This document shows, piece by piece, positions 57,027 through 64,000 of a stretch of 64,000 nucleotides of DNA (the first letter of the stretch is position 1; each line of letters starts with the position of its first letter). The translations under genes and the position numbers were made by a program. Below the pieces are notes generated by a model. The model was not told the DNA's origin. It saw nothing but the letters and a program-made list of their open reading frames with translations, and searched no databases. Source of the DNA: Limnephilus marmoratus (taxonomy: Eukaryota > Arthropoda > Insecta > Trichoptera > Limnephilidae); contig OU862915.1 of NCBI GenBank assembly GCA_917880885.1, forward strand, positions 41,562,176 through 41,626,175. Direction: 5' to 3'.

Positions 57027-57718
57027 ATTCAAATTATTAAAATACTTAGTTTTTACCACTTTTATTGTTTACAAAAACCAACATGTTTCGTGAGCAACGC
57101 TCACTTCTTTAGGGTTCTTATTGATACGAATTATAAATAATAGACATGGACAATGGTGTCAATTGAAAAAGAATAGACATAGACAATGGTACCTATCAAT
57201 GGAAATATGAGAGTGGGAAGAGGAAAGAAGTGCAATGGGGGACAATTTACAAAGGGAACAGGTTTAATATTGGGTCATTAAGGAACAATTTTTGATTATT
57301 AGTAATATTCAAATTCGCCTTGGACAGTAAAAACACTCTTAACACTTTAACACTCTTTCGGATTTCTAAAATTTCTACATTTTTTTATTGTTATTAAGTT
57401 TATTTTGTAGAACTCCATTTTACTTTTTATTTATTTTATATATTTAATAATACTATTATTCAACGTATAAAAACAGTTTATTAAAAATAACTTCTGCTTC
57501 TGCTTCGTATTTATTATTACGCGTTACAGCTGTTTCGCCCTCTTAAGGCATATTAAACCTATTCCCTATGTAAATTGTCCCCCATTACCCCTCTCTCCTC
57601 AACCCACTCTCATATTTCCATTGATACTATTGTCTATGTCTATTCTTTTTCAATTGACACCATTGTCTATGTCTATTATTTATAATTGGTAAAAACTAAG
57701 TATTTTATTAATTTGAAT
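57027..57718. mobile_element. Inverted pair of Penelope-type ends
   Basis: Outer blocks 57027-57060 and 57688-57718 and inner blocks 57129-57270 and 57550-57687 are inverted repeats of one another. The left arm has an extra ~70 bp containing, on the minus strand, CTAAAGAAGTGAGC-GTT-GCTCACGAAAC, a hammerhead-like core with a 6-bp stem. The spacer has a second such motif (minus: GAGGGCGAAACAGCTG near 57535-57555). GAAAC after a stem following a CTGAAGA-like box is the pattern of Penelope-like element terminal repeats. The core box is mutated here. No RT or GIY-YIG domain is present. Confidence 0.5.
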
Positions 57719-58596
57719 AAAAATTTGTAGCACAAATATAATATTTTTAACAACTGTATCTGGACTCTGGACGTATTATACTACCTAACTTTATCAGCAG
57801 TACCACCAATAAGCATAAAAAAATGGCATCGCGACTATGTATTTTACTAGTTAAGTAATTTTACATTTTATTATATCGCCGGTGAAATAATTAGTGTACA
57901 TATGTATTACAAGCCAAAAGAGCAAGAGACTAGTAAACATTTTCCAATATTTCCGAGCAAATTGCTAAACAGTACAGAGCGTTGCCCCATAACTTTATAG
58001 CAGATTTGGTGCATAAAACCCAGCAATGCAAAGCTTTGTAAACAGGACACTTTTCTGCCAAAAACACGATGAGTACTCGTGTAAAGTTATATGGCGGATT
58101 GGGTAATACGCCATACACCGTACGCCTTGTACTCAGTCCAGCTTGAAGCTATGCAGGATAATTTGGACAAATTTTACCAAAGATTTATTCTATAGGTACC
58201 ATAGAGCTCATCTACAATGTTTTTGTTAATTTAGAAATTTAGATTGTCTTCATTAATTAAAAATATATTTTTTTATTATTATATTTTCAACCAACCAATC
58301 GTTTATTTATGGTAATGAGATCGAATTTATGCTGGATCATCTACATAAAAAAAAAACTATGATTCAAAGGATTTTTTTTAGATCAAGTGCCGATAAATCA
58401 GCATTTCGACCACTTAGAATAACAAGGTTCAATCTATTGCGGTGACGTCATGCTATAATCTATTTAAGCTGCTTTAGAGTTCACATTTTATATATTTAGC
58501 TTAAAGATAGCAGCCAATAAAAACATGCGTTAAGAAAATGAAGATAATGTTGGTAGTTCTTAGTCGAAGTAAGATACAGTTAAATATGACCGAAAG
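57719..58596. other. Unassigned A/T-rich sequence
   Basis: No supported feature. Confidence 0.5.
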
Positions 58597-58882
58597 GGAT
58601 CGGGTCGAATAAGCTCAGTGGTAGAGATGAGTTTCGGCAAGGATAAAGTCCTGGGTTCAATTCCTAGATACCAGACCTTTTGACCCAACGCCTTTCACCC
58701 ACAGTGGGTGGGATGGATTTATACAACTCTCCTGGACAAAATGACCCCCGTATCCTACCCACCCCTCATAATTCTTCTTTCTTTAATTAAAAAGACCCTC
58801 CAAACAGCATCTCCAAAAATGGCATAGTCTTCAAGGAAAATATTTTACTCAGGGTCTCCTGTGTGGAGCCAATGTTAAAAAT
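58597..58882 (+). mobile_element. SINE-C: tRNA head joined to LINE-A tail
   Basis: The head has a clean A box TAAGCTCAGTGGTAGAG (58610-58626) and B box GGTTCAATTCC (58654-58664), 27 bases between. After a short body (GACCCAACGCC ... CCTACCCACCCC), the last ~95 bases (GACCCTCCAAACAGCATCTC ... GGTCTCCTGTGTGGAG) match the LINE-A/SINE-A tail and end in a short A-run. This one unit shows both a Pol III promoter and a LINE-derived 3' end. The head lacks the pairing of a working tRNA. Confidence 0.85.
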
Positions 58883-59113
58883 TATGTATTTCAATAAAGC
58901 GTGGAGCGTGTTCCAAGACGGAGTAATGCGTCGGTCTATCCTCTGTGCCTACCTTTGCAGGGAAACGGCATAATGGAAATTATGTTTTTGAAGTGAAAAC
59001 TTCTTTGCAATCGTGGTGATTTGAAACTCCATGAAACGGAAGCGAGCGACACTAAAAAGAGACAAACACTTAAATCTATAGGATTTAGCGTGTGAGAGAA
59101 TGAGAATGAGAGA

Positions 59114-59763
59114 ATGCAAAGATTGAATATCAATATACTTGGTATAGGAGAGATGAGATGGAGAGATTCAGGAAAATGTACTGTAGACGACTATACTGTC
59201 TATTACTCTGGTGACACTAAATCCCGGAATCGAAATGGAGTTGGCATTATCGTTACAAACAAAGTAGCAGGTGCCGTGACGAATATCATTCCACATTCAG
59301 ACAGGATCATTACGATACAAATTCAAACATCAACAGTAAATACTAATATTATACAAGTATACGCACCTGCATGTGATTGTGAAGAAGAAGAATTGGAAAA
59401 CTTCGATGAAAATTTAACGAAAGTTCTTTCCTTCACAAAAAAACATGAAATAACTATAATAATGGGCGATCTTAATGCTAAAAATTGGTAAAGGTAAAGA
59501 AGAAGATGTTGTCGGGGAATATGGTCTCGGTACGAGGAATGAAAGAGGAGATCGGTTTGTTCAATTCTGCTTAGAAAACGAATTAGCAGTTACTAATACA
59601 TTCTTCAAAATACATGGAAGTCGCCAGCAGACTCAGGCCAGAGAATTGTAGGAAATCAAATTGACTGTATTACCATCAACAAAAGATACAAGAACTCGAT
59701 TAAGTCTGCCGGGTGCTGATTTACCATCAGATCATAATTTACTCCTGGCTGAATTTAGGTTGC
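59114..59763 (+). pseudogene. RTE endonuclease domain, frameshifted
   Basis: The open part to 59491 reads INILGIGEMRW (the catalytic Glu block) and ends in IMGDLNAKNW (GDxNA block). Stops and shifts follow, but the last block, PSDHNLLLAEF, is still readable at 59727-59757. This is an APE-type endonuclease with at least two frameshifts; the N-terminus is truncated. Confidence 0.8.
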
Positions 59764-59844
59764 GTTTTAAGAAAATTGATAAAAAAGAACGGGCTTTGAA
59801 ATTAGATTAAAAATAATGGTCTGTGTAAAGAAGCAACACAAATA

Positions 59845-61869
59845 TTGGAAAAACAATTCACCGACCTCCAGACTCAACTATACAACAGGGAAGAAAATAT
59901 TGAAAATATTGAATACATCTGCAATGAATCAAAGAAAATCATCACAGAGATTGCAAAGGAAAATTTCAAAGAAGAAAGGCCGCAAAAGAAACAGAAATGG
60001 ATGACAGACGAAATACTAAACCTCATGGAAGTAAGAAGAAATTACAAAAATCGAAACGTGAAAGAATACAAAAGAATCCACACAGAAATTCGGAGTAAAA
60101 TTAGGCAAGCAAAAGCTGATTGGCATATTCAACAGTGTGCTATAATTGAAACCCACAATGATAAACATGATATTTTCCAAGTACACAAGAAAATCAAAGA
60201 ATTGACTGGAATAAATCGTAAAACCGACATAGGGCAACTGGAGAACCGAGATGGAAAACTTCTAACCGATATCAACGAAAAACTAAAAAGATGGAAAGAC
60301 TACATCTCAGAACTCTTCAATGATAATCGAAGCGCAGAATATGATATGGGAAATATTACAACCGGCCCACCAATCACAACAAATGAGGTAGAACATGCAA
60401 TTCGTCTCTCTAAAACTGGGAAAGCAGCGGGCCCAGATGGAATACAGGCTGAAATCCTTAAACTCATAGGAAATAAAGGCATCCTAGTATTGACCAGTCT
60501 CTTTAACTCCATATATAATACAGGAATTATCCCACTAGATTGGCTTCGATCAACTTTTGTTACTCTCCCAAAGAAAGCAAAAGCATGAAAATGTAGTGAC
60601 CACAGGACAATTAGTTTAATGAGCCACTTATTAAAGATATTTTTGCGAATTATACATGGACGCATATATCGCAAAGTGGAAGAAAAGATAGGTGTCACAC
60701 AATTTGGCTTTCGAAATGGTTTGGGTACTCGAGAAGCGTTATTTAGTATTCAAGTACTAATCCAAAGGTGTAGAGATGTGAATACAAATGTACATGCATG
60801 CTTCATTGACTTCCTTAAAGCATTTGATAGAGTTAGACACGACAAAATGATTCAAATTCTGAAAACCTCCGGGATAGACGATAAAGATATAAGGATAATA
60901 GGTAATCTTTATTGGAACCAGAAAGGAGCAGTAAGAGTAGAGCAATGTCTAACAGACGAAGTAGAAATAAAGAGAGGCGTGCGACAGGGTTGTATTCTTT
61001 CACCTATGCTGTTCAACTTATATTCAGAAGAAATATTCAATGAAGCTCTGCAAGAAGCTACTCAAGGACTTGTTATAAATGGGAAGATTCTGAACAATCT
61101 GCGTTATGCAGATGATACGGTACTTCTAACAAGTAACATTGAGGATTTACAACTTTTGCTGAATCAAGTAGTGAAGACTTGTGAGAATTTTGGGCTAGAA
61201 CTGAATATAAATAAAACAAAATACATGCTCGTAAGCAAAAATAACGCATTGGATGAACATCTTTATATTGCTGGAACAAAACTGGAGAAGGTACAAAGTA
61301 TTGTATACTTGGGCTGCAATGTAAATGATAGATGGGATCCTTCAGTTGAAATCAAATGCCGCATTGAGCAAGCTCGTGCAACCTTTATCCGCATGAAAAA
61401 AATGTTCTGCAGTCATGATCTCAACCTTGGATTACGAATGCGAATGGTCAGATGCTACCTGTTTTCAATATTATTTTATGGAATGGAAGCATGGACGCTT
61501 ACTGAAGAATTAATTAGGCGACTTGAGGCATTCGAGATGTGGATCTATAGAAGAATACTTAAAATAAGCTGGATGGACAGGGTCACAAACGAAGATGTTA
61601 TGGTTCGGATGAATAAAGAAAAGGAAGTAATTAAAACCATAAAAATCCGAAAACTTCAATATCTTGGACACGTGATGAGACATTCAGAGAAGTATGAGAT
61701 CTTGCATCTCATAATGCAGGGAAAGATTGCCGGAAGACGGGGCCCTGGAAGAAGGAGAACCTCATGGCTGAAAAACCTGAGACAGTGGTTTGGCCAGTCT
61801 ACCGTGGAGCTGTTCCGGGCCGCCGTAAACAAAGTCCGCATAGCCAACATGATAGCCAACGTCCGTTGA
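59845..61869 (+). pseudogene. RTE reverse transcriptase, one in-frame stop
   Basis: The frame is open from 59845 to 61869 apart from a TGA at 60586-60588, just before CSDHRTISLMSH (the block after the KK-motif where relatives have Cys). Motifs in order: GKAAGPDGIQAEIL, FGFRNGLGTREA, CFIDFLKAFDRVRH (catalytic Asp), GVRQGCILSPMLFN, YADD (61104-61115), GLELNINKTKYM, YLGCNVN. The C-terminus has RLEAFEMWIYRRILKISWMD, a block typical of RTE-type elements. Catalytic residues are intact, so only the stop and the broken endonuclease separate it from a working enzyme. Confidence 0.9.
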
Positions 61870-61913
61870 ACGGACAAGGCACAAGAAGAAGAAGAGAATG
61901 AGAAAATAATATT

Positions 61914-62020
61914 TATTTATTTCACGGCTAGGTATTCGGTTCCCCACGCGAGTCTCCCTTAGTCTTGTGGTACAAGCGCCTGACGAACATTCAGCGGACC
62001 AAGAGATTCTATGAAAAAAA
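61914..62020 (-). mobile_element. Possible decayed tRNA-headed SINE
   Basis: The minus strand after the 14-base T-run complement has GCGCTTGTACCACAAGACTA and GGGAACCGAATACC, which resemble degraded A/B boxes. Low confidence. Confidence 0.25.
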
Positions 62021-62780
62021 AAAAAAATCAAATCCTATCTAGTAAAATCAATATCCAATCTTCATACTACTCCAAAATGAACAGGCAAAGAAAAAACAAA
62101 AGAAAGCGACATCTAGCGACACCGAAGAAAAACACAAGTACTAATAAGATGACCAAATGTAAAGGAAAAGGTGCACTAGAATTCGACGACAAAAACATGG
62201 ATAAAAACATTCTTTGCATTGATAAAAAAACTGCTTCGTAGTCTCCCACTCTTGTCTACTTTAGTTTTCTGGAGGTTTCTCTTCTACCGCGTGTGAATCG
62301 CGAGCTCTGATTTTTTTAGTTTTAGCAGGAATTCGAATCCCGATGGTTTAAAACTGTCAGAAACAGAGGTATTTTTGGTACCTTGAACTCAAGCAATAGC
62401 ACAATGTTTATTAATGTATTTTTTAAAGTTGGATCTTTATGTGCCCATTAAAAGGTACAAAGCACTCCTAAGCATTGAAACCTTCGCCTCCGGGCCGCTG
62501 GGAACTTTATTCTGCGGTCACTAAATCAGACCCTTTCTAATGTGGACTGCTGAAATACTAGTCGTTAAAATCAATGGGACGGAACGCGAGCTATTTTCTG
62601 GATATTTCTGTTTGCCGTTTGGACGGTAAGGTGCATAAAAGGAATTGGTTCAACACATTGCTTTAAATGTGGTGAATACATTAAAAGACTTATTTATTGA
62701 TTGAATATGATATAAAGTATTAATTTTTTACATAATGTAAATTTGAATACATCTATTTAATTTTTCTAGCATATAAATTA
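62021..62780. other. Unassigned sequence
   Basis: No supported feature; the K-rich frame at 62011-62241 has no domain. Confidence 0.45.
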
Positions 62781-62870
62781 GATGAAGGACACTAGCTTGA
62801 TGATACACACTGTAACGCTGTCCGAAACGTTGGCTAAAGGTAAAGAAGGAGGTACCGCTACACAGCATAA
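62781..62870 (+). other. Penelope-type terminal motif, second copy
   Basis: TTGATGATACACACTG followed by GCTGTCCGAAACGTTGGCTA and a GGTAAAGAAGGAGG stretch parallels 90-150. The first box has one change from CTGATGA. Confidence 0.4.
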
Positions 62871-62948
62871 CAACCCAAAAATATAAATAATTTATTTTTT
62901 GTTGATAGACTTCACTTTCCAACCCGTTCAGAAGATACGCCCTGGTAT

Positions 62949-63284
62949 GAGGGGTGGGTAGGAATCGGGGGGTCAGTGTGTCCAGGAGTGACAGACATAT
63001 GAATCCATCCTTCCCACTGAGGTGCAAGGTGATGTTCCGAGAGAGTGCGGCTGAAAAATTCAAAGGGACTCTCTCAACCATTCTTTCCCGATTCGACCTG
63101 CCATGCAGCTGGTGGGCAGATGCATCCGCCGCTAAGACCCGGACAAATCTCATCCCAAGAACCAGGGCAACCCTGCTAAGTCACCAAACGTAGCGAACCA
63201 CTTAGGGTGACCTATGGCAGAGGTGTTGGTTATCCAATAAATGGTTCTCGGGGCGGCGGTAGCCACACCCTCCTCCCAAATTGA
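62949..63284 (-). mobile_element. SINE-A, tail-less copy
   Basis: Reverse strand starts with the GAGGAGGGTGTGGCTACCGC head at 63284 and runs through the body (CTAAGTGGTTCGCTACGTTTG) to CCTACCCACCCC at 62949; the LINE-like tail is missing. It abuts the Penelope-type block. Confidence 0.7.
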
Positions 63285-64000
63285 AATTGGACTTAGTTAT
63301 GGTATAAAAAAGGTGAACTTAAGACATAGTTCAAACATATTTATTTTGGTGGTCTGTGATGATGTGCGTGATGCGAAATATTCCTATATATTGCTAGCAT
63401 TGGCGCTACTTGCGGCCAACGCTAAACCCAAAACCTGGAAAGGACATGCAATAAACAAGCCGGCGGCTAGCTCTGCACAGCCGGCGCGAGCAAGGTCCCT
63501 CTTAAACCCAGGGCGAGTGTCTGTGGTTCGCTTGTTAATTCCTACTCCCCTTCCTTTCCTCAAAATCTCCAGGTCTCCTTCCTCAATCAGAACACAGTTG
63601 TTATGCACGAAAAAGGGTTTTATTCAATTAAAGGTGAACAGGGTTCTACAAAAGGCCAGCATCGGCACTACACACATGAGTATTTGGCTATCCCTAATTA
63701 ATTCTATCATAACGGGGGAGCTTCTCTCAACTCTCTCTACATGTGTTTAGTGAATTTAAATGTCAGTTCTTAGCACACAGAGGGGTAGCAAGGTTTATTG
63801 GTACTCACAAGCAGGAGATAGGCGGTCGGCAGACAGGATTCTGGGTAGGCGTAAACCTCTTTAAGCACAATACACAATTAAAGTAAAACATCGTGAGCGT
63901 TTACGGAGAGCGCCTAGCGCGAATCACGGGGAACACAGTTATTCTGCCGAAGGCCGGCGAAGGAATGGGAGCGGGGAGCCGCTCGGCGCTGGGCACGGGC
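63285..64000. other. Unassigned GC-richer sequence
   Basis: From about 63360 the composition is richer in G+C than the surroundings and reaches a GC-rich end at 63900-64000. The frame at 63241-63750 begins inside the SINE and has no recognisable domain. This could be one end of an element that continues past the window. Confidence 0.3.

Larger units (their letters stand above)
59095..61903 (+). mobile_element. RTE-like LINE, 12-bp target duplication
   Basis: AGAGAATGAGAA occurs at 59095-59106 and 61893-61904 around a 5'-truncated endonuclease-RT element. The 3' end is the (GAA)-rich run 61883-61892, as in RTE elements. The flanks are purine-rich, so part of the duplication may be chance. Contains an endonuclease remnant (59107-59760) and a nearly intact RT (59845-61869). 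Confidence 0.8.

Noticed and set aside
58605..58675. Functional tRNA gene
   Set aside because: A and B boxes are good, but the stems do not close and LINE-like tail sequence with an A-run follows; it is a SINE head.
62011..62241. Lysine-rich small protein
   Set aside because: It starts in a SINE-like A-run and is low-complexity; no domain or conservation evidence.
1..64000. CRISPR array, bacterial operon or phage content
   Set aside because: No regularly spaced identical short repeats, no ribosome binding sites or gene-dense layout; all recognised families are eukaryotic transposons.

Overview
The window is eukaryotic, A+T-rich DNA, almost certainly from an arthropod and probably an insect. 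The evidence is an R1-clade non-LTR retrotransposon (a group known mainly from arthropods), an RTE-type LINE, a mariner element with insect-style transposase blocks, and several tRNA-headed or LINE-tailed SINE families. I recognise no host gene, rRNA gene or functional tRNA gene. Nearly all supported coding signal is transposon-derived and broken. Species cannot be fixed from sequence alone.

Layout. 1-1452: a Penelope-type motif, then a fold-back element with arms of about 415 bp. 2079-3935: relics of one LINE family (called LINE-A here), cut by a 256-bp MITE. 4725-21032: a three-level nest. A LINE fragment (LINE-B) is split by a large non-coding LTR element with 5.2-kb terminal repeats (5942-20682). 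Its left LTR is in turn split by a 2,525-bp long-TIR DNA transposon (9787-12311); the other LTR keeps the intact empty site. 23150-28878: an R1-clade LINE that is complete except for three small lesions. 29102-33422: SINE and LINE ends.

34437-43655 is a four-level nest. A minus-strand R1-family copy is split by an LTR element (35775-42820). That element holds a hAT-type element (37556-38861), which holds a SINE and a small palindromic MITE. 44815-50632: SINE and LINE debris, a MITE-like inverted-repeat unit with a strong hairpin, and a pyrimidine tract. 51090-51890: a decayed tandem repeat. 53290-54215: an internally deleted mariner. 54880-58882: two tRNA-headed SINEs, a 40-bp-arm palindrome, an inverted pair of Penelope-type ends, and another tRNA-headed SINE. 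59095-61903: an RTE-like LINE with a 12-bp target duplication. 62781-63284: another Penelope-type motif and a SINE. 63285-64000 is unexplained.

How the parts relate. The SINEs carry 3' tails that match the end of LINE-A, so LINE-A machinery probably mobilised them. The nests give a clear order of insertion. The 5.2-kb LTRs differ at only about nine positions, so that element is young. The DNA transposon inside one of them is younger still.
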